64,000 nt of DNA from Theristus sp. LFF4_11 (lineage: Eukaryota > Nematoda > Chromadorea > Monhysterida > Xyalidae). A program made the position numbers and the translations under genes. The stretch covers positions 1 to 64,000 of the forward strand of contig JASANC010002076.1 of NCBI GenBank assembly GCA_030248135.1. The letters run 5' to 3'. Positions 9,492 through 21,220 of the stretch are shown in pieces. A model generated the notes under the pieces. It saw only the letters and a list, made by a program, of their open reading frames with translations, was not told where the DNA came from and did no database searches. How positions within the stretch are numbered: position 1 is the stretch's first letter; each line of letters starts with the position of its first letter.

Positions 9492-12400
9492 GTCAAGTAC
9501 AATGAAGACAAGGTGACTGCTAAACTAAGTGCAGATACAGACTGACTGACGATGTTGTCGATTTGAAACGGTGACTGATGAAATGTTATTTTTCAAACGC
9601 CATCCGCTGCCGGTTTCACTTTGCAGTTCTGCAAATCTCGCCCCCTAATCGGGGTCAGCTATCCGATCTCCTTGCAATCGTCCCCCCCCCCGCCCCCGCC
9701 CCCGCTCCCCACACCTACACGGTCACTGCCCAGTCGTTGTTTTCAATTTATTGAACGTGCTGCCTTGGAAACCAATAAAAGCTAAATTGATTTGATTTGA
9801 AACAAAAAATTGGGCAGCATTGGGTAGCAAAAAATAGCAAATTGGTTGTGTTGTATCCCCGAAAACAGCGTTTTACGCTGCTCAAAAACACTAGTTTTGG
9901 TGTATTTCCTATTTTGAGTTCAAGGTGCTGGTTTTGTTTTCAAGGTTTTGAAAAATTTAGGAGCTGGAAAACATTCGGTTCTTTCGGTTTTAAAACGGAA
10001 AAGAAACCGTTTTTTTCTGACAATATAAAAACCTTTTTTACCAATTTTAGTTCCAGTTCCCAACAATCGTTAGTTTCTCAAATCGACTCTCTCAACTTCG
10101 CGCATGTATTCATGTGAAATAAAATAGAAGTGTGTGTGGTGTGATCGTGTGCGTATACCACCAACCAGCACTCTTCCTTCGTCATGGATTTTTTTGTCAA
10201 AACTTCAGATAAACTTATGTGCACGAACGAGACGCACGCGGTAAAAGTGATTACGTATTGCAGTTAGTGCGACTCGGTTGCACCGTTTTCGGGTTCACGG
10301 ATCGGATGTAATAATGAAGAGTGGTAACAGACAGCGAGAGAGACAACTTTGTAGTCACAAACATTTCCACTGGAGCAAGCGTGCCGTGGCTTGTTTCTGC
10401 TTTTATCACACGTTGCTTCAGGCGCTCTCAGTCTCGTTGCTACCGGACAGCGGAAATTGAAACGCGTGTTTTGTGACTGCTGAATGTGAATCTGCATTGA
10501 ACACGCGCGCATGTCAGTGAAATTTCAATGCCACCCAGACGCAGCGACGGCCAGTGCTGGTGCTACTGCTGGTGGTGTCTGTGTTGTTTGACCGTTGTTA
10601 TGAACGCAAAATGCAGCGCAATGTCAGTGAGTGGATGTTGCTGGGCTCGCTCAGACATCAGCGACCATTTTGCATTTTATTATGACCGCCGTGTGTTTTC
10701 ACGCATTTCCATGGCTAACATAACGTTTGGCTAGCAAAGAGGCCACACTTGGTAGCAAGGGGACACAGCTTTCTGGGGCCGGCCGTCCACTATTGTGGTG
10801 TGGTCAGTAGAATGAATCATAGCTCGTGCGCGGGGCGTAGTCATGCTGATGCAGCGAAGCTTGTTGGTTGGTGCTAATCTGTGGCATGCGAAGCAGCAAG
10901 CACTCTTGCTGCCAATGGCTCTTTATTACTCGCATGTGAAGAACATTGAAACTGATTGACTGATTGATCGTTCGTGTCGTTCATAGTTGGGCGTTTCAAG
11001 AAATTTGAGGGGGTGGTCACGTACGGTTGGTATGCTTGAGGATCAAAAAGTCCAAAAATTACCTGGTAGTTGGATATTTATATCGGGGATACGTAAAGCT
11101 TATTTCACAAATACCTTGATTTTTTCTCGGTTGAAAATAGTCACGCGAAGCAGGGCGGAACTTTCGATGTCGAAAAGGGAATATTTTATGGCTTGTTGTG
11201 AGTGTTGAGCTTGGTGGTGTTGTTTTGCATTAACACGGTCGTAATATCGCGCTCAGCAGATTAGATTGGAAACATCAAAACGAGAAACTGTGTCGGTCCC
11301 CGGGCACTTTGATGTCACCGCGATTCACTGGCGTCCATGTTGATTTTCCCTGTGTTCTACATCTGATGAATCCGCTGCAATGCTTTTTCATTCATTGGAT
11401 TCCATACGTTGTTTTTTCTTTGTTTGTTTGATGTTATGTTTTCTGTTGAAATGGAATGACCAAAATTAGCTGGTGCCTTTTTATTTCGTACATTGGTGCC
11501 AATCTCGGTGGTTTCAGGGTAATCTGTAAAATCCGTTTGGATCTTTAGGCTCTAGTTTTAAACAGCTGACATTCTGGCACGATTCGCCAAATTGATGGTT
11601 TTTACGGTTTCAAAAAAGTACCTGCTCGCCTAGCGCCACCGGGACCGGGCCCAGTGGCAGATCAGGATTTTTTCAGTTTCCCGTTGCTTTTTTGCTGATT
11701 AATGATGTGAAATAGTACGCTGTAATAGTTTTATTTCTTTAGCGTTTGCCGCAGTTTCGTAGTGAATGAACAGAAAAAAACGGAGTGGTGGTGTGGTTTG
11801 ATGGAAACTGCAGCAGGTGCCTGCCAAGCTACGATGGTTTTCTTATTAATCACTTCTTTTCCAGCCAGCTCTTAGCTTTTTCACTTTTTTGTTTTGTTTT
11901 TAGCTTCATATTAACTAAATTTGTTTTTTATCGCCCGTGTAGCTTCTTTTTCGCCTGTGAGATAGATTGAGCCGATTAATCAATGGACGGTTGTTTTACT
12001 TCAGTCGAAACTCTGTGGTTTCCGTCGCTTTCCAGTTTTCATCAAACAGAAGAAGGAGCTGATTGTAGTTTTATCAGATTCACAGTTGTGTTGCTTGTAC
12101 CGATAAATCCTGTCTAAATGTGGGCCTCCCTTCAACTATTCGCCAAGTCACAAAAGAAACAAGTGCGACCATGTGCTAATTGTTGTTTTGTGGGCCGAAT
12201 CAAGCGGAGACCTCAATAATTGCTTGCAGCTAACTAAACATCTCTGGAAAATCCGCTTCTTTTTATCTTTTCCTGCCGTGGCTTTCTCGTCAACAAACGG
12301 CAATCTCTGCCTTCCGTTACACGACATCGCGCTTTTTTCCTTCGCTGCTCCGTGTCTCAAATGAATTTTGGGGTCGGTTGGGCCTGTGTGTTCTTTCATG

Positions 12401-14033
12401 AGCACACACACGTCTCTCACCACTGCAACACAATTTCGCTGATCGAAGCAACATATTTGAATAATAGTGCGTGTGCGTGTACGTGTTGTTTTTCAGGGGT
12501 CTCTTTCATTTCACGTGGCCAACTGAGTGTAGATTTTTGAACATGCTGTCGCGGGCGGCACCGCCGTTTGATTTCTCCCGCCATCTCGGTTTGTATATTT
12601 TTGTGTTGGGCCTCTCGCATCTGACACCGTGTGTGTGTGTGTATGTGTGTGTTTGTGTTTGGATGTCTCTGTCCATTCGGCCGGTTTGTTTGTTTCTAGC
12701 TGCTGCTGTTCTCCGATTTATGTTTGTGTGTTTGACATGATCATTTATTTTTCTTATTTCTCTCAGTCTGTTGCGCTCCACATTGGTATCTCATGTCTCC
12801 GTGTGCACGCGCACGCCACGATAACGTTTTTTTTCGTGGTTTTTACGCGTAGATCTCGAACAATCTTGTCTCCTGTAACTTTTTCATCCACGCATCCACT
12901 TTTCGGTGGTATCTGATGTTTTGTGCTTCTTTTACGCTTTGTTTCACGTTGAGTTTTTTATCGATTAGTTTCTATCATAAACGTGCCATAAAAATCTAGT
13001 TTTTTTGGCCGGATATGTACAGAATATCCAATAATCGAAGTGACCATAATCGATCACGGTGTTAGAGCGTGGATGGACAGCTTATGATGCCCTGGCACGG
13101 TGGTCTGCTTTGTCTGTCAGCCAGCCCAGGCAGTTTTGTTTGCATTTTAGAACGCGGGGGGAGGAGGGGTCGACAAGGCAAAGCATCGCAAAATTGTTGG
13201 ATATTGGTATTGGTCAGCGATATTGCGACAGCAACACTTTGTTATGGTCCTGGTGTTGTTTGTTTTTGCATTCTCGGTTGTAGTTTCTTGGAATGAGTCT
13301 TCTGATTGGAAAGAAAGGGCTATAGGATGAAAACCAAGCAAGGACACTGTTGATTGTTTGTCAGCTTGGCTTGGCATGACGACGAGGATGCGATGTTTTA
13401 GCGTTTATCACTGTTTCATTTATTCGCTCTGCAATCGTTTTTTGTCAAGCAGGACGTTTTTGTCTCGATATTATATTATTCACCGTGTACCCAGTAACCC
13501 CCGTGCATTTTCTGGCAATTCACTGACAATTGATGTGAAAACGATTATCCCGTGGACGGCGCATTGCTGCACGTTGTTATGAAAGCGAAATATCAACCAG
13601 TGGTCGATAACCGCATTAGAACACGCCCGGCCTTGAAATTTTTGGTAAAACTGTTCGGCTTTTTTGCTTTCAGTTTCCATTTGCATGCGGTATTTCACAA
13701 ATGAAAAATTCGAAATACTGTTTGTGACGCTTGGTTGCGGTTGTAAAGGGGCATGCACGGTGAATGTAGGACCGATTCGTGTACAATTGAACAAGAACGA
13801 GCTCAGCTCTCGGATTCCAGATTCAGCTGAAATGCGCTGAGAGTTTTCGCATGTGTTTTCCGACATGTTCAGCACCGCCCATATTTTCTGGGAACTGATA
13901 TTATGTGAACACAGAGTATCGACTTATACCAAAATAAGACGAGCACTGCCGATTTTCGAAAATGTAATGCAGCAAAGCGTTTGAGAAAAGTGCGTATTCG
14001 TAGTACTCAGTGTTTTTAGTGAACAATTTGCAG
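9492..14033. other. Long stretch without a recognised gene
   Basis: No frame here has a motif I can assign. It should hold the missing 5' exon(s) and promoter of Vang, and possibly further CCDC124 exons, but none could be fixed. A (GT)n microsatellite lies at about 12629-12660, and poly-C at about 9680-9700. Confidence 0.4.
12629..12662. repeat. (GT)n microsatellite
   Basis: An interrupted run of alternating G and T. It creates spurious Cys/Val-rich and Thr/His-rich open frames on the two strands. Confidence 0.9.
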
Positions 14034-17000
14034 CTGTCAACGGCAGTGCCGATCGACGGTCCTGGTGCGGCCACCACCAACGACCACCACCACGATCAGC
14101 AGCACGACGACGACGACGAACAGTGGGCTGACAACACCACCTGTGTCACTGGCAATACCAGCGAACCATCGTACTCCGTCGAGGACCTGAGAACCATAAA
14201 ACACCTCAAATATACCGGTGGAACGGCACTGAGTGGTTGGCAAAGTCACGCTCTAGTCAACATTGTCATTTTCATGAAACCAATCCGAAACCGCTAGATT
14301 TCTATTCACAGTTCAGCGACTGCTGTTCATTATTGAACAACTGTTCCAGTGCAACGTTCAACATTTTGCACGCACACATAAACATTGCCATTTCAGGCGG
14401 TCGTCTGGACGAGCCGCATTCGACGGTGCCAATGCGCTGTGCACGCTATTCGTGGATCGTGCTGACGTCAACGATCAGCCTGATGGCCTATCTCAGTCCA
14501 CTGCTGATGGTGTTGCTGCCGAAAACACTCGTCTCATTGCTGCACCACACGAGCATGTTCAACACAACGCGCCCCTGGCACACCAGTCCTTGTCAGGCTG
14601 ACTGTCAGGTACAGTCGGTGATTGCATTGTAAATGAGAACTGGCCAGGCCTGCGTGGTCACACGCTTACGCAGCCAACCAGCATCACGAAATGCAAACAT
14701 TTCTTTTTTGGTTATCCAAACCAACAAGTGGACGATGTGGTGTAACGTGGTGCAGTGGGTGTGCTGCGGTGCGGACGCCTTGCGGCAATGTGCAGCACTT
14801 GGCACGTTGCACGAGCACTGCTGAGGCGTCTGTGTTGCAGGGCATGCTGATCAGCTTCGCACTGCGCCTGTTCGCGTTGCTGGCCGCCGTGTACCTCGTG
14901 TTCATGCGGCGCTCCGTGGCGGACATGCCGCGTCTGTACGTCGGGCGTGCGTGTCTGCTGGCGCTCGTGTTCCTGCTGACGTTCGCCTACTGGCTGTTCT
15001 ACGGCGTGCGCATCGTGCAAGCGCGCGTCTACGACTACGCCATGGTGGTGACGTTCGCGCTGTCCATGTGCGACGCAATGCTCGTCATTCATTATCTCGC
15101 CGTGGTGCTGCTCGAAATACGCTCACTGCGACCGGAGTACCGCATTCGGGTCGTTCGTTCGCCCGACGGCGAATCCCGGTGTTACAACGTCGGTGCGTAC
15201 AGCATACAGCGCGCCGCGATCACCGTGTTGCACAACTACTATCGTGATTTCAACGTGTACAATCCGTATCTCGAACGCTTGCCGGCTGGCACGAGCAGTC
15301 GAATGAAGATGAAGAACAGTGCGGCGTCGACAACAAGTGGAGGCAGCAGTGCTGGTTGGTGAATGTGTTTGTGATATTGAGCTGCTGTCAGGAAGTTGGA
15401 ATTCAGAGACGCATAGCTGATGAACACATTACAAATGCGTTCATGAAAAGAAGTACCAACAGTGACGCATGCTGTACCGAGTGGCGCATAAGTAGTGCAC
15501 CACTTTTTGACAGCCCATATCTCGCCAACCAATAAACCCATTTGGATAAAATTTTCAGGAGATGTTCCTCAAAGAACAGAGATGTGCAAAATTTCAGCAC
15601 AATCCAATCAGAAGAGGCTGTGTAACAAGGCCGAGGCCAAAAAAAAACAAAAATCCTAGCATTAGCCTGGCGGCCACATGTGAAAGAACACGTTGCATAC
15701 ATCTTCTGCGTCTTGTGCACAGTAGCGATGACTGAATGTGGTTTGACTGAATTCAATATTAGTCGTCTACCAATTGAATTGAAATTGTGTTTTCCTGGTG
15801 ATGTGGTATCTGGTCCGATGGGGCCACGTTAAAATTGAACGGGCATATGAACCGCAACAACAACGTCTATTGACTCGTTATCCACCTTTTTGTGTATTGT
15901 GAATTTATTCAAACCTGTCTAGACTAAAATGACGTCATTTGTTTTAAAAACGCCCGTTTGTCAAAGTACAGGCCAGGCACTAAAATGTCAGTTTGGTGTG
16001 ACTGATTCGACATTCACCATTTGTTTACGGGAAGAAATCGGCTAAACGGAAAGTCTAGTTTGCTGTGAACGGCAAGTGCATGTTTGGCGGCACATGACGT
16101 CATTTCAGTGGGACAGGTTTAAAAAAATAGGTCATACGCCAATTCAGTTTGGCGAGCAATTTGCTTTCGCTGCATCGCTGTCTGTGTTGTTTTCTGGCCA
16201 ACGTGAACACAGTGCCGTGCTTGCGCAGGCTTCAAAATGTACAACATCGACGGCGGCGGCCCGGAGACGCTGACGGACGTGAACACGCAGGCGGCGTTGA
16301 TGATCGCAGCGGCACGCAAACGCGAGTCAACGCACAACGAACGCTTCTATGAGGAACTCGAATGGGAGCGCAGGGTGCGCAAGCGCAGGGCACGACTGCT
16401 GACAGCCTCGGAGGATGCGTTCGCACATATCAAACGAGTCACTGATGATAAAGGTGCGCAACGCTTGCTGAGCTGCGCTTGGCGGCGCTGTCCTCGCGTG
16501 ATGCAAGCTTTCGTTCACGGTACAGGACGCCGGCCGCCAACAGACTTGGGTAGCTGTGATGTGCTAACCGCAGGGATGGTACAAACCGGTTTTTTTATTT
16601 TTTCGGGAAAAGAAACCGGTTTTTTCACGGTTTTAAAACTGTTTTAAAACCAGGGCTTTTTTTCTCGAAAATGGTTTCCCAGCTTCAGAATACTGCTTTT
16701 GCCAAGCACACCATTGAGTGAGAAAGAAAAGCTGGAGAAAATCTGTTCTTGTCGATTTGGGAACAATAATCGGAAGCGTTGCTTTTCCAGCACAATTGAG
16801 TGGTGGATTCGACGACTATAAACTTGGATTTGTTTCTACGGCTGAAAATTTTCTATTGGTAAAAAACCGGTTTTTTATTTTTGGCGTGAAAAGAAACCGG
16901 TTTCTTTTCATGAAAAAAACCGGTTTCTCTCCCGTGCCATCCCTAGCTAACCGGTTCCCTTCCCTCCCGGCGTCGATATCAAAAGTGTTTTGCCACCCAC

Positions 17001-19184
17001 AATGGCAAATGTACTTTTGCGGCCCAAGAGATTGCGGCCTGGACGATTGCGGCCGAAGCATAGCGGCCTGGACGATTGCGGCCGAAGCATAGCGGCCTGA
17101 ACGATAGCGGCCTGGACGATAGCGGCCTGGACGATAGCGGCCTGGGACGATTGCGGCCTGGGAGGATTGCGGCCCGGGACGATTGCGGCCCACATAGTTT
17201 TTATGCTTTGTCACCTTTCCCGGTCAATTTCTGTCTATCTAGAAAATTTCTGCAGCTATCTATCCAGAAAATTTGCTCCAGCCATCTACAGTGGCGGCCA
17301 AAAGTTTGGAAACCCTGCGTGCGTTGCATATCGCGCATTTTGCTTATTACTATTGTGGATTTATTCAAACGTGTCCGGACTAAAATGACGCCATTTGCTT
17401 TAAAAACGCTCGTTTTTTCAAGGTACAGGCACTAAAATTTCAGTTTGGCGTGACTGATTCGACATTCACCATTTGTTTACGGGAAGAAATCGGCTAAACG
17501 GAAAGTCTGGTTTGCTATGTACGGCAAGCGCATGTTTCGCGGCACATGAAGTCATTTCAGTGGGACACGTACTTTTAATTTTTGGAACAAGCAGTTAGCT
17601 GTTGTGTTCATAAAAACAAAGCTAGCATGTGTTGGGAAGAGACGCAAAAAAAGCACGCGTATGCGACCACACACAAACACGCGCACATAGGGTTTCCAAA
17701 CTTTTGGCCGCCACTGTATATCGCCCCCACACCCCTGCTCTGGAACAACAATGGTTTAAGCCATCATCGTCGTCGTGTCTGCTGCGTTTGCGTCGAATCG
17801 ATCGTTGACATTTGCGCCAATATTTGCGTCGCTGTTAGCAATAGAATAAATTGAATTGAACAGAAATTAAATTGAAATTGAATTGAAATTGAATTGAATT
17901 GAAATGAATTGTTGTTGTTTGTTGTCCGAATCCCTATGATTTGAAACAAATGCTGGGGTGGGGTTTGGGTTGTTAAACAAATATCGAAATTTTTTAAGTG
18001 ATTAAAAAATATCGATTAAAAAAATTCGAAAATTCAAAATATCCTCTCAAAAAGAGGCGCTTGCACAAAGACAATGACAAAGCTTAAAAATTTCGTGGGC
18101 CGCAATCGTCCCAGGCCGCAATCGTTCCGGGCCGCAAACGTCCCAGGCCGCACTCCTTCAGGCCGCAATCGTCCAGGCCGCAATCCTTCAGGCCGCAATC
18201 GTCCTAGGCCGCAATCCTTCAGGCCGCGATCCTTCAGGCCGCAATGCTTCGGCCGCAATGCTTCGGCCGCTATCTAATGGGCCGCAATCGAACGCACGCC
18301 CCCACAATCCAGCGTACGAGCTGCGTTGTGCGCACTGAAGCGTTGATTGCAAATGTTGCACCGATTGTGGCGTCTTTGAACGACCTCTGAGCGCACAGGG
18401 CAATACTTGTGAGTTTCAGCGCCGTGTGTGCCGATGAACGCAACGGAAGCAGCGCAAGCGGTGTTCCCAGCGCTGGCTCGTCCCCTGCAGAAGTATCTCC
18501 GTGTCACCCGTCAGCAGCCCCGTCACAGTGCAGAACAGGTCAGTGAAGTGCGACCAATGACAACTTTGCTCACAGAACAACAGTTCTCGAGTCTTTGAAA
18601 CAGCAATCGTTGTTTATGGTTTTTCAATCCAGAATGCCGTCGCATCAGGTAATCGTTCACCACGTATTACTTTTGCTCAGGTCGTGCGTCACCTGTCGCA
18701 GTGTCTTGCGTTCGACATGTCACCACGCTCGTTTCTCGATCGATTCTTCGGCTCGCAAGAAACCGTTGATGTGAGTGGGCGGTCCAATGCTTTTTCATGA
18801 TTTTATGCATTTTTGAAGGGAACGGTTGCTTGGTGTTTGAAAAAACCGTGTTTTTAAGAAAAACGTTTTGCGTTGCCAACCCGCAAAGTGAGTTTACTGA
18901 GTGGTGATTGACATTGCCAGCGGCTCGCACAGTACTGCGTGTTTGTGTGCTTTCAGGCGGTGCAGCCGACCGCGAAATGGTCGATCGTGTGCGAGCAGCT
19001 GGTGTCGCGCGGCCTGACGCACGGCGGCACGTTCGTGCTGCGCTGTCACTCGAGCGGTGCGGACGCGGCCGTGCAGCTGATGTGCACCGTCAGCAGGCTG
19101 CCGTTCCTGAATCTCACTGAGCAGGTGATGCGCGCGAACGACAACCGATTCGTGCTGCGGCTGAACAGTGAAACGAGTGTGTGA
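14034..19184 (+). CDS. vang: Vang/Strabismus planar cell polarity protein
   Basis: Core planar cell polarity protein, a four-pass plasma-membrane protein that binds Prickle and Dishevelled. Seven exons fit in phase: 14034-14217, 14397-14608, 14841-15354, 16229-16453, 18420-18538, 18681-18770, 18957-19184 (523 codons plus stop). The first exon carries the acidic N-terminal segment ending [20 protein letters not shown]. Exons 2-3 give four hydrophobic segments; exon 3 has [29 protein letters not shown] and the signature [13 protein letters not shown]. Exon 4 has [12 protein letters not shown] and DAFAHIKR. Exons 5-6 have [19 protein letters not shown]. The protein ends ETSV, the usual PDZ-binding motif. 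The start codon is not in these exons, because 14034 follows an acceptor (ATTTGCAG), so a 5' exon is missing. Introns 3 and 4 carry transposons. AATAAA lies at 19532. Confidence 0.95.
15895..16135 (+). repeat. MITE family A, copy 2 (in Vang intron 3)
   Basis: Same sequence as the copy at 2922, ending about 95 bp before the exon at 16229. Both TGACGTCA palindromes are intact. Confidence 0.85.
16571..16945. mobile_element. Non-autonomous hAT element with perfect target duplication
   Basis: The ends are CAGGGATGG (16571) and CCATCCCTA (to 16945). The 8-bp sequence GCTAACCG is exactly duplicated on both sides (16563-16570 and 16946-16953). Inside are inverted AAACCGGTTTTT-type blocks. It lies in Vang intron 4 and has no coding capacity. 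Confidence 0.93.
17289..17716. mobile_element. Tc1/mariner-type MITE
   Basis: Inverted ends CAGTGGCGGCCAAAAGTTTG (17289) and its exact complement ending at 17716, flanked by TA on both sides, as in Tc1/mariner insertions. The interior holds MITE A copy 3 and no transposase. Confidence 0.92.
17351..17570 (+). repeat. MITE family A, copy 3 (nested)
   Basis: Same family as the copy at 2922, here inserted in the Tc1-type MITE. Both palindromes are mutated (TGACGCCA, TGAAGTCA). Confidence 0.85.
17845..17915. repeat. GAATTGAAATT micro-repeat
   Basis: Alternating GAATTGAAATT and GAATTGAATT units form a low-complexity stretch in Vang intron 4. Confidence 0.8.
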
Positions 19185-19531
19185 TGCGCTGCTCGCACTG
19201 CTGATGTCATCCTGCTCGCTTCGCTCTTATCATCTACGAACCGCAAAACGTTTCGGCCAACTCTGCCTGGTGTCCGTCGCACTGATGCGCCCACCTGGCG
19301 AAACCTCGCACTTTACTATAGTACTGCAAAAAAACTGTGCCACGCCAGCCAGCCAGCAGATTTGTCATGCAACAACTCTTGAAATGACGCACGATAGCTT
19401 GGGTATTTGAACTTATTCTCATTGTCGCTTATAGAGTGATTTTGCGTGTTCCGTTTGGTTGGTTCGCAGAACAGCTGGATTTACAGAATGCTATGATGAC
19501 TTGTGATGTGTTTTTATGTTGGTTGTTGTAC

Positions 19532-19537
19532 AATAAA
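19532..19537 (+). terminator. Probable Vang polyadenylation signal
   Basis: AATAAA 348 bp after the Vang stop. A second AATAAA lies near 19908. Which is used cannot be told from sequence. Confidence 0.45.
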
Positions 19538-19539
19538 AT

Positions 19540-21220
19540 AACACGTTTTGTGTTTTTGAACTTGTCATGCATTTTTCGTTTTTTTCTTGTTTTTCTGTTG
19601 TTGCACTCGAATTGGTGTTCCTTTGTTCCAAGTCATGCCAAACATTTTTTGTCGTTTTCCCTTCCATTTTTTTGTTTCCAGTCGTTTCCATTCAAAAGAG
19701 CTGAACTTTCTGTATACGAGTGTTGGTTAGTGTTCTAGTTGTGGAGTTCGCCAGACAGGCCAGTATTTTATAAAATGTTTTATGCGTTTTCGCACCAATT
19801 TGTTGTTTTTGCAGTTTGTGCAAGCATATTCTTGGTTAAATTTGTCATTTATTGCGTCATTCAGGTTGTTTCGCACATTTTTATTGTCAAAAAGTGCTTA
19901 TCAAACGTAATAAAATAACGAAATCGCATTTTGTACCTTTTTATTCTGCAAACGTTTGTTTGTCTCTGCTTGTTCTGTTTAAAGCCCGGTTCACTTTACT
20001 ACTTTTGATTGGAGAACTGCAAGTATAACAGAGTAAAACAACCTTTTTTCGTTTCGATACCCGTTAATGGGCGATTTTCACTGCTAATCACAATCACATG
20101 TTTTTTTGTTTAACGTGTCCGTTTTTCTCAAGATCTCAAACTGTTTTGTTATAATACTGCCGGATTGTTATAGCCTTCGAAATGTTTCTCAAGTTGTCAT
20201 GGCTATTATTGTGCCGCCCAAATAAATGGACAAAAACAGTTTTCAAAATTTTATTATTTGTCGACGAATATTTTGTTTGGTTTTTCAAGAAAACAAGCGA
20301 AGGCAAAAATGAAGCATGACAGAGACATAAACAGCAGCACAGAGTCGAGTAAAAATTAAGAAAAGCGCTCCAATACCAAAATTTGGGGAAATTTGATTGT
20401 ATTTCTTTCAAAAGCGCTTCTAAACTCAACCTAAAAGCTTACGTTTACAAAACAAACCATGTCATTACGTTCACCCCAAAATACACTGCATTCCAACGAA
20501 TGGAAAGAACCCTATGAAAAAAAGAAATGGATTATACGCAAGGCTACAGTATTGAAACCCACAGCTTTCTGAAAGCACTAAAAACTTTAAAAAACAGACC
20601 AAAAAACAAGATGAAGGAAGATTGAAAGAACGATCTTTTTGCTGGAAACAAACTACTGCAACTGACAAAGAAGAGCAACACACAAAAAAAGCAAAACACG
20701 CAACGAAAAACACAAAAGGATAAAACAGATCACAGATATATAAATATGCTCTTTTTAAATAACGATAGAACTTTTTTGACAAAAAATCAACACACAGAAA
20801 CACTCCATTCTTAGAAATGACCAGCAAATAACACACATCATTATTGCATTTCTTCCAACTCGGCCGAATTTCATGCACGTGCAAAAATCAGTCAACTCCA
20901 ATGATAATTGGCACAAAATTCGACCGGGTTACCATACTCTGGAAAATGATCAACAGTTAAAGACACGCACAGCAGCAGGCAAAAAATGCAGAACGCACGC
21001 AAGTGAATTGGAAAATACTCAAAACAAACGTTTCCGTAACAAGCAAATAGAAAATCGTCAAGAATGGACAAGAAGACGAACAGCAATTGGTACTGTACAA
21101 CGGGTATCAGCAACAAAATCAATGACGGTCGGTCGACTGATCTGATGAGATTGTTTCATGGACTTGGTTGTTGTTTGCGGCGGTGCGGCTGCTTGCAACA
21201 GCGTTTCACTCGTTTTCGTC
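19540..21220. other. Intergenic between Vang and CDC25
   Basis: AT-rich and T-rich. No supported gene. It should contain the 3' untranslated ends of both convergent genes. Confidence 0.45.

Larger units (their letters stand above)
17214..17756 (-). mobile_element. Degenerate element D, split by a Tc1-type MITE
   Basis: Left fragment (17214-17288) has CTATCTAGAAAATTT and related blocks. Right fragment (17717-17756) reads TATATCGCCCCCACACCCCT then CTCTGGAACAACAATGG. Together they match one end of the hAT-like elements at 47378 and 63598. The Tc1-type MITE sits between the fragments. Confidence 0.7.
17022..18290. mobile_element. Foldback-like element with tandem-repeat arms
   Basis: The left arm (17022-17200) is about eleven 14-16 bp units of GCGGCCTGGACGATT; the right arm (18095-18290) is the same array in inverse orientation. 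Next to the arrays, GTGGGCCGCAATCG and a TGACAAAGC-AAAA block are also inverted. Tandem-repeat inverted arms are the hallmark of Foldback elements. The middle holds other nested transposons. It lies wholly in Vang intron 4. Confidence 0.75.

Noticed and set aside
12471..12916. Cys/Val-rich and Thr/His-rich frames
   Set aside because: They translate a GT microsatellite.
14712..15092. Minus-strand frame over Vang exon 3
   Set aside because: Shadow of the GC-rich Vang exon; no independent motif.
16816..17214. Open frames rich in Pro/Gly/Arg across 16.8-18.4 kb on both strands
   Set aside because: They are translations of the 15-bp repeat arms of the foldback-like element.
17022..18290. CRISPR-like regular repeats
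   Set aside because: Units are contiguous with no unique spacers, occur as inverted arms, and the genome is eukaryotic.
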